Assembly (NCBI GenBank): GCA_023229435.1
Contig: JALNZF010000004.1
Coordinates: forward strand, 124,001-188,000
Direction of reading: 5' to 3'
Source of the DNA: Nitrospirota bacterium
GTDB lineage: Bacteria > Nitrospirota > UBA9217
Length of the DNA stretch: 64,000 bases
In this document: piece after piece, positions 22,967 to 33,568 of the stretch
How positions within the stretch are numbered: position 1 is the stretch's first letter
Layout of the letters: each line of letters opens with the position of its first letter
Made by a program: the position numbers and the translations under genes
The notes under the pieces: model-generated
What the model was told of the DNA's origin: nothing
Databases searched by the model: none
What the model saw: the letters and a program-made list of their open reading frames with translations, nothing else

Positions 22967-25493
22967 TCCGGAGTCTGCTCCAGTTTACCTGTTCCTGTTC
23001 GCCCCAGGCCGCGCAGTTGGAGAGCGCGATCCGCTGCAGTATCAGACCATTCCATCGCTGTATGGCGTACTTCCCCTTATTCACCCCGATTGTCACTGCG
23101 CCGTCAATATCCGTCCTGCAGATCCGGGCCCCGATCTTCTCATACCGTGCAACGACCTCATCGGAGGGATGACGATACGGGTTCCCCCTGCCAACGGTCA
23201 CGACCGCTATTTCGGGACTCGTTTGTGATAGAAAGTCTTCGCTGCTCGAGCTTTTGCTTCCATGGTGCGGGACCTTGATAAGGTCGGTTTTTATTCCCCG
23301 CATATTTTTCAGGATGTCTTGTTCCGCTTCGATCCCAATATCACCGGTGAACAAGAGGGTCCCGTCCTCAGACTTGATCTGCACGACAAGCGAGCGATTG
23401 TTCTCCGCGGCATATGCCTGCCGGTCATGGGGGTCGAATCCCCTGCGCGGATGGAGCACGGAGACCATCGTTTTGCCGAGCATCGCCGGTGGATCGTCAG
23501 CGGACACAAGGCGAGGTCGTATCTTTCTGTCCTGCATCACTGCGCGGAGCTCACCGTATCCCGGCAGGCCCGCATCCAGTCCGCTTTCCCATACCGTAGT
23601 GACCTCGAATTTATTCAAGATCGCGATAAGCCCGTTCATATGGTCCGGATGGGGGTGAGACAGGACCACGAGGTCCAGCCTGCGGATACCCTTGTTCCAG
23701 AGCCAGGGGGCAAGGACGCGCCGCCCGATAGAAAAGCGGTTGTCACGGGTGCCGCCGCCATCGATCAGGATGGTCTGTCCGCCGGGGAGCTCGATGAGCG
23801 CGCAGTCTCCCTGGCCCACGTCGGGAAAGCTGACCAGCATGCGTTTTTCGGGTATGAAGGAAAGGACAAACAAAAGAAGCAAACATACGCCCGCGAAAGC
23901 CATGCCGATGACCGGCAGCCTTGAGACCCGTGATGATGATTCGAACGGCTTGAACTGGAAGAGCAGACGCGCCCGGGTGTGCATGAACAGCGAGATAAGA
24001 AAAACGGCATAAAGCATCAGCCATAAAAGTGAGGGCGCCGGGGGATGAAATTCAGCGAAGGGGAGACGGGGAAAAAATGAGACCGCGCTGATGAAGAGAT
24101 CCGATACGAGCTGGTTCAGCCAACCCAGCGGCAGGTGGTGGGTGAAGAGAGAGACAATCCCTGAAAGCAGTCCGAGCGGAACGACCACCATGCCCGCGAA
24201 GGGAACAATGATGAGGTTCGAGACGATGCCGGCGAAGGAAATCTGGTTGAAGTAGAACGCGACAAGCGGTCCGGTCGCGAGACTTGTGGAAAGGGATATG
24301 ATGATGAGGAGCAGGGCGCTGTTCCTGATCTTCCGGTAACGGGTCTCTGCCTTGAACTGCAGCTCATTCCAGAGCGAGACGACGTATCCGATGACCAGGA
24401 CCGCGATGAACGAAAGCTGGAACGAGATGTCGAAGATCGCCTGCGGGCTTGCGATGAGAATGAAGAGCGCGGCAAGAGCGAGTGCGTGCATGAGCGCATT
24501 CTCGCGGTCAAGGATGATCGCGAAGAGTCCCGCGGAGATCATGATGAGCGATCGGACGGTCGCCATCTGCCCTCCCGCAAGCAGCGTATAGAAGACCACG
24601 AGCGGGAGGGTGAGCCATGCCGCGATAATTTTCGGGTCCGTGTACAGGGTCAAACGGTGATAGAACCGTTCCGGCATCATGAACAGCAGTCCCCTGATCA
24701 GGGCGAAGCAAAGGACCGCTACCATGCCAAGGTGAGAGCCGGAAATGGAGATAATATGCGTGACGCCGGCTGCCATGAACCGGTCTCGCAGCTCGTCGGT
24801 GAGCCGGCCTTCCTCCCCGAGAACCATGGCCTGAAGAATGGCCGAGCCGTCGCCCGTGGTGGACTCCAGAAAGGCCTGGCGTATCCGTTCCCGCCAGTCC
24901 TGGATTTTCCGAAAGATACCGGAGCCTCGGCTGAGGATATCGATCGCATCCGCGCTCTTTACGTTGACAATGTAATAGATGTTGCTCCGGGCAAGGTATG
25001 CAGGGTAGTCAAAACCTCCGGGATTATTGTATCCCCCCGGCTCATACAGTTTGCCGGTGACGCGTATGACATCTCCATATCCAACTGATGAGACTTCTTC
25101 GCGCACGCTGACACGGACCTTTCCCGAAACGCGTGTTCCGTCGATATCCTGAACATCCACGACGAAGCCGGTCCTGTCCGGGTCGCGATCAAGCGGTGAT
25201 GTGATCTTACCGATGACCTCGCGGTTCTCTTTATCAGGCTTAATGTGGCGGGTGTAATGATCAGAGGGAAACCATGCCGCTGAGTACAGATATGCAGTCA
25301 TACCGATAAAGCAGGGGAGCATGATAAGCACGGTACGGCGGAGGTTCAGTTTATCCAGCCAGATAAGGATGCCTGATATCAGGATGCCGACAATGAGCAG
25401 GCAGCCGATCGAATAGGGAAAGTAGAGGAACCCGTGCCCGAGCAGGAGGCCGGTGATGTATGCCAGAGTGAGGGGGATGATGGGTTTTTGCAT
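22947..25493 (-). CDS. comEC: ComEC/Rec2 DNA-uptake channel
   Basis: An 848-residue protein with the full ComEC architecture: N-terminal membrane segments and an OB-like DUF4131 region (VIGKITSPLDRDPDRTGFV, VRVTGKLYEPGGYNNPGGFD), a central competence channel domain of many helices (about 220-500), and a C-terminal metallo-beta-lactamase-like domain (LIDGGGTRD, LSHPHPDHMNG, VPHHGS). It moves single-stranded DNA across the inner membrane and may degrade the other strand. No other competence gene is adjacent. It is intact, so natural uptake is possible. Confidence 0.95.
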   Translation of the reverse strand: MQKPIIPLTLAYITGLLLGHGFLYFPYSIGCLLIVGILISGILIWLDKLNLRRTVLIMLPCFIGMTAYLYSAAWFPSDHYTRHIKPDKENREVIGKITSPLDRDPDRTGFVVDVQDIDGTRVSGKVRVSVREEVSSVGYGDVIRVTGKLYEPGGYNNPGGFDYPAYLARSNIYYIVNVKSADAIDILSRGSGIFRKIQDWRERIRQAFLESTTGDGSAILQAMVLGEEGRLTDELRDRFMAAGVTHIISISGSHLGMVAVLCFALIRGLLFMMPERFYHRLTLYTDPKIIAAWLTLPLVVFYTLLAGGQMATVRSLIMISAGLFAIILDRENALMHALALAALFILIASPQAIFDISFQLSFIAVLVIGYVVSLWNELQFKAETRYRKIRNSALLLIIISLSTSLATGPLVAFYFNQISFAGIVSNLIIVPFAGMVVVPLGLLSGIVSLFTHHLPLGWLNQLVSDLFISAVSFFPRLPFAEFHPPAPSLLWLMLYAVFLISLFMHTRARLLFQFKPFESSSRVSRLPVIGMAFAGVCLLLLFVLSFIPEKRMLVSFPDVGQGDCALIELPGGQTILIDGGGTRDNRFSIGRRVLAPWLWNKGIRRLDLVVLSHPHPDHMNGLIAILNKFEVTTVWESGLDAGLPGYGELRAVMQDRKIRPRLVSADDPPAMLGKTMVSVLHPRRGFDPHDRQAYAAENNRSLVVQIKSEDGTLLFTGDIGIEAEQDILKNMRGIKTDLIKVPHHGSKSSSSEDFLSQTSPEIAVVTVGRGNPYRHPSDEVVARYEKIGARICRTDIDGAVTIGVNKGKYAIQRWNGLILQRIALSNCAAWGEQEQVNWSRLRIRATEL

Positions 25494-25542
25494 AGGAAGT
25501 GCGAAGGTCAGCAGCCGATTGGATATTCATGACTCGCTGATT

Positions 25543-25636
25543 CTATAGATCGTTCGGACTGAGGCCCGTTTTCTTTGCAATACGAGCAAACATGCGGGGA
25601 CCGACTTCTACACCCTCGTGAAAGGCAAATACGCAG
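25543..25636 (-). pseudogene. C-terminal remnant of a HicA-like toxin
   Basis: Immediately after the HicB-like stop, another frame reads AFHEGVEVGPRMFARIAKKT then GLSPNDL and stop. This resembles the HicA C-terminus (a catalytic His followed by GPG-x-RKI-x-GLS). The rest of the toxin is missing. It suggests a toxin lost while the antitoxin survived. Confidence 0.4.
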
Positions 25637-25786
25637 TCAGGCCATCTCCGCAATCACTCGCAGCGCAAGCGCCTCAACCTTGGCGATGGCATCGTCACGT
25701 GTCGTTCCATACGCTAAGACGCCGGGGAGATCGGAAACTTCGGCAATCCAGCGCCCGTCTTCTTCCTTCTCAATATCTATCTTCAT
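25637..25786 (-). CDS. HicB-like antitoxin, short
   Basis: A 49-residue protein, MKIDIEKEEDGRWIAEVSDL followed by PGVLAYGTTRDDAIAKVEAL, matches the compact HicB fold (a degenerate RNase H-like strand-strand-helix). GAGGAGAATACC precedes the start at 25786. Full HicB proteins usually continue with a DNA-binding tail; this one stops early, and a toxin remnant follows. It is probably an orphan or decayed antitoxin. Confidence 0.7.
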   Translation of the reverse strand: MKIDIEKEEDGRWIAEVSDLPGVLAYGTTRDDAIAKVEALALRVIAEMA

Positions 25787-26007
25787 GGTATTCTCCTCTG
25801 ACGATAAATTTATCTGAAAAGAGAGCTGATTGCAAGCGATTTTAATATCACCGCCGAGACGCGGAGACGCAGAGAAAATATAAAATGTTCTGGATTAAAA
25901 CCAAGACTTAAAGGTCCTGATTTAACTCTGTGTCCGGAGCCTGCCCTCGAATGAATTAGTCGGGGGTGTGCTCTGCGAGAGACGCCCTTCTGGTTCGGCC
26001 TTCTTTA

Positions 26008-26541
26008 CTATTCCTTGTTCCTTCTCTCTTGTTGCAAGGGAATGTCGACGGTTTTGATCAATCTTCTCTCGAAGAAAACCGGCGTTTCTTCTCCCGCTTC
26101 GTTATACAGCGCGGGTTTACCGGAAAAGACGGCGTCGACCGTGATGGGTATTGTTTTCTGGCCTGATAAAATCCGCCGCAGGACAGACCCCAGAACGGGG
26201 TAAAGGTCCGCATACGCGATCGTTGCAGGGACCTTGATCTCGGTGTCACCGTTCGGGTCAAGCGCCAGGGGAACATCATTACCCGTCATAAACTTAGTCC
26301 CTTCCACAAATAGCTCAAACGAGCAGGTTACGTTCTTCAATCCTGCTTCATTCGGGTTATGCGCGGAGAACAGGAAGATCACGATCACCCTGCCTTGCGA
26401 GGACTCGACCACTGCGAATCCCGTATAGGTGAAGGTTGGGTTCTCGAACCGGGTGGTCATCAGTTTTGTGTATGCGCATCCCGGCAGGGCAAGGATGAGC
26501 GCCAGGATGACCACGCGAATTATGCTGTGTGAGGTATGCAC
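26008..26541 (-). CDS. LEA14/WHy-domain lipoprotein
   Basis: The protein has about 177 residues from the GTG at 26541. The N-terminal hydrophobic stretch VVILALILALPGC is a lipobox with Cys. The mature region (NPNEAGLKNVTCSFELFVEG, DPNGDTEIKVPATIAYADLYP) fits the WHy/LEA14 beta-sandwich found in desiccation-related and outer-membrane-attached lipoproteins. A longer frame to 26667 is mostly palindromic repeat and is rejected as N-terminus. The function in bacteria is not established. It stands alone between two repeats. Confidence 0.75.
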   Translation of the reverse strand: MHTSHSIIRVVILALILALPGCAYTKLMTTRFENPTFTYTGFAVVESSQGRVIVIFLFSAHNPNEAGLKNVTCSFELFVEGTKFMTGNDVPLALDPNGDTEIKVPATIAYADLYPVLGSVLRRILSGQKTIPITVDAVFSGKPALYNEAGEETPVFFERRLIKTVDIPLQQERRNKE

Positions 26542-26581
26542 TTGACGGAACCCGGCACAATATTTTGTGAATTCTCTCAAA

Positions 26582-26696
26582 CCAGATTCCCCCCGGCTTA
26601 AGTCATGCTGGGGCAAGCTTTTAAACCTTCGGGAATGACAATATCTTCGAATTGTTTTATCAGTCATCCCCGAGATCTCTTATCGGGGATATGGTT
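26582..26696. repeat. palindromic repeat of the GTCATTCCCGA family
   Basis: Two tandem units are present: a GATTCCCCCCGGCTTAAGTC to CTTCGGGAATGAC unit, then GTCATCCCCGAGATCTCTTA to GGGGATATGG. They extend into the spurious N-terminus of the lipoprotein frame. Confidence 0.65.
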
Positions 26697-26779
26697 CTCT
26701 AAAATATGCGGTGAATGATGGTCTTTTAAAAGAGAGTTGATAAAAACGTTCGGTGCCGGATGCCTCCGGTTTACGTTCT

Positions 26780-28129
26780 TTATCCCAGCTTCTTTTCGAT
26801 AAGCCCCGCAAGGTCCCCGGCAAGTGCCTTGATCTCGTTCTGGTCCTCGCCCTCGATCATCACGCGCACCTTGGGTTCGGTGCCGGAGTAGCGCACGAGC
26901 AGGCGGCCAGTGCCATCAAGCTTCTTCTCGATCTCGGACATCCGCTTCGCGATCTCGGGGATCGAATCGAGATCTCTCCGCTCCTTTACTTTCACGTTCA
27001 CGAGTATCTGGGGATAGGTCTTCATGCAGGTCGCCAGTTCCGACAGCGGTTTATCGGTCTGCTTCATGATCGTGAGGATCTGGAGCGCGGAGATGATCCC
27101 GTCGCCCGTGGTATTGTGGTCCAGGAAGATGATGTGCCCCGACTGTTCTCCTCCGAGGTTAAAGCCCCCCTCGGCCATTTTTTCCATGACATACCGGTCG
27201 CCGACGGCGGCCCGCACGAGCTTGCCTCCCGCCTGCTGCATCGCCAGTTCCAATCCGAGATTGCTCATGACCGTGGCCACGAGCGTGTTGTGCTTGAGCC
27301 TGCCGTGTTTCATCATCTGGAGCGCGCAGATGGCCATGACCGCGTCGCCGTCCACCAGAACGCCGTTCTCATCGCACAGGATCACCCGGTCCGCGTCGCC
27401 GTCAAAGGCGATCCCGATCTGCGCCTTGTTCGCGACAACAGCGCGGCTGATGATCTCGGGGTGGAGCGAGCCGCAGCCTTCGTTTATATTCGTGCCGCTT
27501 GGCTGGTCGTAGAGCGAGATGACATCGGCGCCGAGTTCCATCAGGATGCGCGGCCCGATCTTGTATGCCGCGCCGTTGGCGGAGTCCACGACCACGCGCA
27601 GGCCTGAGAGGTCCATGCCGCGCGGGATGGACGATTTCACGAACTCGTTGTATCTGCCGATGGCGTCGTCGATCCGGAAGGCCTTGCCGATCTCGCTGGC
27701 TGTGGGACGGACGGAGTCTATGGCGCCGGAGAAGATCAGATCCTCCATCTTCTTCTCGACCTCGTCCGGGAGTTTGAACCCGTCCCTGCCGAAGAACTTA
27801 ATGCCGTTGTCCTCATAGGGATTGTGCGACGCCGAGACCACGACGCCGGCGTCCGCCCTGAGGCTGCGCGTAAGGAACGCGATGCCCGGCGTCGGCACGG
27901 GGCCGACCAGCAGCACGTCCATGCCCATGGAGCACAGCCCGGCGGTAAGGCCGCTCTCGATCATGTAGCCCGAGAGCCTCGTATCCTTGCCGATCACGAT
28001 GCGATGCCTGCGGGCCGAATCGCGGAACACGTGCGCCGCCGCCCTGCCGATGCGCATCGCCATCTCCGAGGTCATGGGGTCCTGGTTTGCCACGCCCCGC
28101 ACGCCGTCAGTCCCGAAAAGCTTTCTCAT
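26780..28129 (-). CDS. glmM: phosphoglucosamine mutase
   Basis: A 449-residue enzyme interconverting glucosamine-6-phosphate and glucosamine-1-phosphate for peptidoglycan and LPS precursors. The catalytic serine loop is VVSASHNPYEDNGIKFFG, the metal loop is FDGDADRVI and the phosphate-binding loop is RYSGTEPKVRVMIEG. It starts MRKLFGTDGVRG as usual. Its ATG overlaps the stop of cdaR (ATGA). The cdaA-cdaR-glmM order is the conserved module in which GlmM modulates c-di-AMP synthesis in Firmicutes. Confidence 0.98.
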   Translation of the reverse strand: MRKLFGTDGVRGVANQDPMTSEMAMRIGRAAAHVFRDSARRHRIVIGKDTRLSGYMIESGLTAGLCSMGMDVLLVGPVPTPGIAFLTRSLRADAGVVVSASHNPYEDNGIKFFGRDGFKLPDEVEKKMEDLIFSGAIDSVRPTASEIGKAFRIDDAIGRYNEFVKSSIPRGMDLSGLRVVVDSANGAAYKIGPRILMELGADVISLYDQPSGTNINEGCGSLHPEIISRAVVANKAQIGIAFDGDADRVILCDENGVLVDGDAVMAICALQMMKHGRLKHNTLVATVMSNLGLELAMQQAGGKLVRAAVGDRYVMEKMAEGGFNLGGEQSGHIIFLDHNTTGDGIISALQILTIMKQTDKPLSELATCMKTYPQILVNVKVKERRDLDSIPEIAKRMSEIEKKLDGTGRLLVRYSGTEPKVRVMIEGEDQNEIKALAGDLAGLIEKKLG

Positions 28130-28782
28130 CTGTTCACCCTCTCAATGATTATCTGTACCATGATGTTCTTTTCAAGGAGCTTTACCGGTTGGCCCTGGTA
28201 GTCGATCTTGGGCTCCACGGTCATGGTCTCTTTTGCATCGTTGATGTCGATCGGCATGGTCTGGAGCCGGCTCAATGCCGTCATCAGGCTCTCCGGCCCT
28301 TCGACCGTGATCTTCGACGGCGTGACGATGATCTTCACGATGCGGTGTCCGGCTGCGGGAGCTCCGTGCAGGATTGGTTTCAATCGAAATATCTTCCGGA
28401 CCAGCGGCTCGAGCTTCACCGTGATCTCAGACAGCGACATATGCGTCACGGTTACTTCCGCCGGACGCTTGATATCGTCAGGAGAGATGTGCACGGTATT
28501 TTCACCGACCTTTGTCATGGACAGATCGATGACACCGACCATTTTTTCCGCGACCGTGGTGTCTCTGAGAATACGTTCCTGACCCTGAATGCGTACTTCC
28601 AGGGACCCCGCGACATTGCCGACCACTGCCATGTCCTGGGGAATATTCCGCAGTTCGAGCGGCACCGTGATCGTCATCTCGGTTTTACCCTTTGAGGTCA
28701 CATAGAACCAGAGCGTGAGCGAGAGCCCGAGTGATACCAGCTTGATGCCCCAATTATCGAACAGAATGGTTTGGATATTCAT
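28126..28782 (-). CDS. cdaR: CdaR-like YbbR-domain regulator of diadenylate cyclase
   Basis: A 218-residue protein. One N-terminal membrane anchor (NWGIKLVSLGLSLTLWFYV) is followed by two YbbR domains (about 35-120 and 120-205), for example MTITVPLELRNIPQDMAVVG and KIIVTPSKITVEGPESLM. Members bind CdaA and tune c-di-AMP production. Start ATG 28782 lies seven bases after the cdaA stop; an upstream in-frame ATG lies within cdaA. Fewer YbbR copies are present than in Bacillus. Confidence 0.92.
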   Translation of the reverse strand: MNIQTILFDNWGIKLVSLGLSLTLWFYVTSKGKTEMTITVPLELRNIPQDMAVVGNVAGSLEVRIQGQERILRDTTVAEKMVGVIDLSMTKVGENTVHISPDDIKRPAEVTVTHMSLSEITVKLEPLVRKIFRLKPILHGAPAAGHRIVKIIVTPSKITVEGPESLMTALSRLQTMPIDINDAKETMTVEPKIDYQGQPVKLLEKNIMVQIIIERVNR

Positions 28783-28789
28783 GGTACGG

Positions 28790-29575
28790 TCACCGGCCCT
28801 TTTTCCTGACAAAAATATCGGACAGCGTCTTCCTGAGCGCGGGAGCATCCGCGTTGTTCTCGATCACACCGTTCACGACCATTGAGATCTCCCCGGTCTC
28901 CTCGGACACGACCACCACGACGGCATCGCTTTCCTCGGTGAGGCCGACGGCCGCGCGGTGGCGCGTGCCGAGCGATTTGGAGAGGTTCGAAGACAACGTG
29001 AGCGGCAGAAAGCACCCTGCCGCGATGAGCCTGCCGCTCCGGATGATCGCGGCCCCGTCATGGATCGGCGAATAGGGGAGAAAGATGCTGATGAGAATCT
29101 CCTTCGTGACCTTGGCATCCAGCTCAATGCCCATCTCCACGATGGTCGTAAGGTCCGTGTCGCGTTCAAGAACGATGAGTGCGCCGATCCGTTTGTTGGC
29201 CATGTTGACGGCCGCTTTGACCGTTTCTTCAATGAACTTGGAGCCCTCGACCCCGGAGAGAGAGCGGAACAGGTGGCGCTCGCCGACCCGGGCGAGGGTG
29301 CGCCTGATCTCGGGCTGGAACAGGATCACGACGGCGAGCACGATCTGCGACCAGAAGCTGTGGATGAGCCAGTCGAGCGTGTAGAACGCAAAGGCCTGAG
29401 AGGCGATGAGCACCAGCACGATAAGCCCGATGCCGATGAGCATCTGAAAGGCGCGCGTGCCCTTTATGATGAGCAGCAGCCGGTAAATGATATAGTAGAC
29501 GAGCGCTATGTCCACCGTATCATTGAACCAGCGATAGTGCGTCAGGGCCTCGCGTATTTCGGTGAAGTTGGTCAT
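28790..29575 (-). CDS. cdaA: membrane diadenylate cyclase
   Basis: A 261-residue CdaA/DacA enzyme making c-di-AMP from two ATP. Three transmembrane helices occupy residues 1-85, and the DAC domain follows with DGA at 173-175 (SPIHDGAAIIRSG) and RHR at 205-207 (GTRHRAAVG), both needed for catalysis. It is followed by cdaR and glmM and preceded by folP, the common gene order. c-di-AMP controls potassium and turgor in many bacteria; presence in a Gram-negative core operon fits Desulfobacterota and Nitrospirota. Confidence 0.97.
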   Translation of the reverse strand: MTNFTEIREALTHYRWFNDTVDIALVYYIIYRLLLIIKGTRAFQMLIGIGLIVLVLIASQAFAFYTLDWLIHSFWSQIVLAVVILFQPEIRRTLARVGERHLFRSLSGVEGSKFIEETVKAAVNMANKRIGALIVLERDTDLTTIVEMGIELDAKVTKEILISIFLPYSPIHDGAAIIRSGRLIAAGCFLPLTLSSNLSKSLGTRHRAAVGLTEESDAVVVVVSEETGEISMVVNGVIENNADAPALRKTLSDIFVRKKGR

Positions 29576-29582
29576 GATTTTA

Positions 29583-29699
29583 ATTACAGTTCAGTGTTCG
29601 TAGTTCAAAGTTAAAAGTGTAAAACCGGATGTACACAGACATTGAAAGCTTTTTTTCTGAACTCTTAACTCTGAACCATGAACTATGAACTTTGAACTG
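29583..29699. repeat. GAACT/AGTTC low-complexity inverted repeat
   Basis: AGTTCAGTGTTCGTAGTTC is answered by GAACCATGAACTATGAACT. It fills the cdaA-folP gap and may weaken read-through between them. It is related to the block at 5366-5467. Confidence 0.5.
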
Positions 29700-30843
29700 A
29701 TTTAAGAATTGCATCCGTCACCTTCGCCACCTGCGCCATACGCGCCACGTCATGGACCCGCACGACGCGGGCGCCGCGCTCGATCCCGATTGCCACGGCG
29801 GCGGCGGTGCCGTCAACGCGCTGCTCGGGCGTTGGGACGTCCAGGATCGTGCCGATGAACTTTTTTCGCGAGGGGCCAAGCAGGATCGGCCTGCCGAGGG
29901 CGCGAAATTCCTCCAGCCTGTTCAGGATAACGAGATTGTGCTCGAGCGTCTTGCCGAAACCGATGCCCGGGTCGATGAGTATCTTCTCGCGGTCCACGCC
30001 TGCCTTCAAGGCGATCTCGATCCCTTCCTCCAGATAGGCCATGACCTCGCCGACGACATCGTCATACACGGGGTCCTGCTGCATATCGCGCGGCGTTCCT
30101 TTGATGTGCATGATGACCACGGCAACGCCGGAATCAGCCACCACGTTCGCCATGTCGGGCGAGAACCGGAGCCCGCTGATGTCGTTCACGATCCCCGCGC
30201 CGGCCTCGATCGCTATTTTCGCCACCGATGACTTATAGGTATCGACCGATATCGGGACCGCAAGCTCGGCTGAAAGGCGCTCGATGAGCGGGATGATCCT
30301 GCGGAGCTCTTCCTCCCGGGGCAGGGGCGCCGCCCCGGGCCGGGTGGACTCCCCGCCGATATCGATGATGTCGGCTCCCGCGGCGGCCATGTCACGGGCA
30401 TGAGCGAGGGCCAGCTCAGCGTCGGCATACTGCCCGCCATCGGAGAAGGAATCAGGGGTCACGTTCAGGATGCCCATGATGTGTGTGCGGCTGCCGAGGT
30501 CGAGGACCTTCCCCCTGCAATCAATCTTATAATCCGAGCGCAGGTAGTTGTCAAGCAGAGAGTAACCGTTTTGTGAAAGAGATGAGGGGATGCGATGGTC
30601 GGCAGCCAGAAGAGAAAAAAGTCTTCTCAGCTGTCCGGGGCTGCCGGTCAGGACCATTGCGGAGGGTCGGTTGCCGGCGGTCTTATTGTGTGGTGAAGAA
30701 AAAAAGATCGGAGCAGGGTTTGAGCCTGCTCCGCTGTCAGATGATCGGACGATACTATTGAGGACGGCTGTCTGCCCGGAGGTGAGACCGTTCAGGGTTA
30801 TTGCAAGCGCCCCACGGCCGGAGATCCGGAGGACAGGCTCCAT
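29683..30843 (-). CDS. folP: dihydropteroate synthase with N-terminal extension
   Basis: A 386-residue protein, about 110 residues longer than E. coli FolP. The synthase part begins near residue 115 (THIMGILNVTPDSFSDGG) and contains DIGGESTRPGA, NDISGLRF and GPSRKKFIG. It condenses DHPPP and p-aminobenzoate in folate synthesis. The extension (residues 1-110) has SAMVLTGSPGQLRRLFSLLAAD and resembles the extra N-terminal region found in several anaerobe FolP proteins. It lies nine bases from the ftsH stop. Confidence 0.95.
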   Translation of the reverse strand: MEPVLRISGRGALAITLNGLTSGQTAVLNSIVRSSDSGAGSNPAPIFFSSPHNKTAGNRPSAMVLTGSPGQLRRLFSLLAADHRIPSSLSQNGYSLLDNYLRSDYKIDCRGKVLDLGSRTHIMGILNVTPDSFSDGGQYADAELALAHARDMAAAGADIIDIGGESTRPGAAPLPREEELRRIIPLIERLSAELAVPISVDTYKSSVAKIAIEAGAGIVNDISGLRFSPDMANVVADSGVAVVIMHIKGTPRDMQQDPVYDDVVGEVMAYLEEGIEIALKAGVDREKILIDPGIGFGKTLEHNLVILNRLEEFRALGRPILLGPSRKKFIGTILDVPTPEQRVDGTAAAVAIGIERGARVVRVHDVARMAQVAKVTDAILKSVQSS

Positions 30844-30852
30844 ACTGCCCTC

Positions 30853-32649
<1,797 letters not shown>

Positions 32650-32673
32650 TGATAGGAACCTCCGTTTGCTTCG

Positions 32674-32722
32674 CAATTGTAAATTGGAAATTGAAGATTG
32701 GAAAGTGAAAATTGAATGATTT
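32674..32722. repeat. AT-rich intergenic word repeat upstream of ftsH
   Basis: AAATTGGAAATTGAAGATTGG resembles the serA-purA gap block at 3691-3762. Confidence 0.45.
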
Positions 32723-32891
32723 CATCACCATAGAAAATTCAACACGCAACCTTCATTACCGGGAATAGTAACATATTCCCGTGCGTATGACAACAGTTTA
32801 TCCGTTCTATCCCTGCTCCGATACGACTCTCGGGAAACCGGCTGATTTGTCACGCCAAATTCCCTGTTGCTGCAGAACCGTCATACGGCTG

Positions 32892-33437
32892 TTACGGGGC
32901 CTGCCGCTCCTCCACGGGGAGCACGGCGATATAAGGCAGATTGCGGTAGCGGTCTTTGTAGTCCAGTCCGTAGCCGACCACGTATTTGTTCGGGATGCGG
33001 AACCCCGCGTAGTCCGCCTCGATCGGCACCTGCCGGCGGTCGGTTTTGTCGAGCAGTACGCACACCTTGAGAGAAGCCGGCCCCCGGCCGAGGAGCATTT
33101 TTTTGAGGTAATCGATGGTCACCCCGGAGTCCATGATATCCTCGATCAGCAGAACGTGCTTTCCTTTGATATCTTCTTTCATGTCGCACAGCATTCGGAC
33201 CGGATTGCCGTCCTTGCCCTGGGTGGCGGAACTGGTGCAGTGGATGAAGTCCATCCTGACGGAGATCCTGAGTGAACGGAGCAGGTCGGACATAAAAAAA
33301 AGCGCGCCCTTGAGGACCCCGACCGCGAGCAGGTCCTTGTCGGCATAGTCTGTCGAGACCCGCGAGCCTATCTCCTGTATCTTCCGCTGGATCTCCTCAC
33401 GCGTAAAAAGCGGTTTTCCAAAATCGATGCCTACCAT
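32892..33437 (-). CDS. hpt: hypoxanthine phosphoribosyltransferase
   Basis: A 181-residue purine salvage enzyme converting hypoxanthine or guanine plus PRPP to IMP or GMP. The PRPP loop is HVLLIEDIMDSGVTI and the base-binding end is KYVVGYGLDYKDRYRNLPYI. It lies between tilS and ftsH, the widespread tilS-hpt-ftsH order. A second, different copy at 58141 shares about half of these motifs. Confidence 0.95.
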   Translation of the reverse strand: MVGIDFGKPLFTREEIQRKIQEIGSRVSTDYADKDLLAVGVLKGALFFMSDLLRSLRISVRMDFIHCTSSATQGKDGNPVRMLCDMKEDIKGKHVLLIEDIMDSGVTIDYLKKMLLGRGPASLKVCVLLDKTDRRQVPIEADYAGFRIPNKYVVGYGLDYKDRYRNLPYIAVLPVEERQAP

Positions 33438-33568
33438 TGGGGATCCTCCTGAAAAATATGGAAAAGCAGGTACTCGGTCACGGTTACGATGCCCGTTTTG
33501 TCTGACGGGAACGTGGTTCGTGTTTTTCCGTACCTGTTCAACGATTTCCGATACGGGCCTCGTTACCG

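Noticed and set aside
26541..26667. N-terminal extension of the LEA14-like lipoprotein
   Set aside because: The extension is translated palindromic repeat and lies before the lipobox signal.
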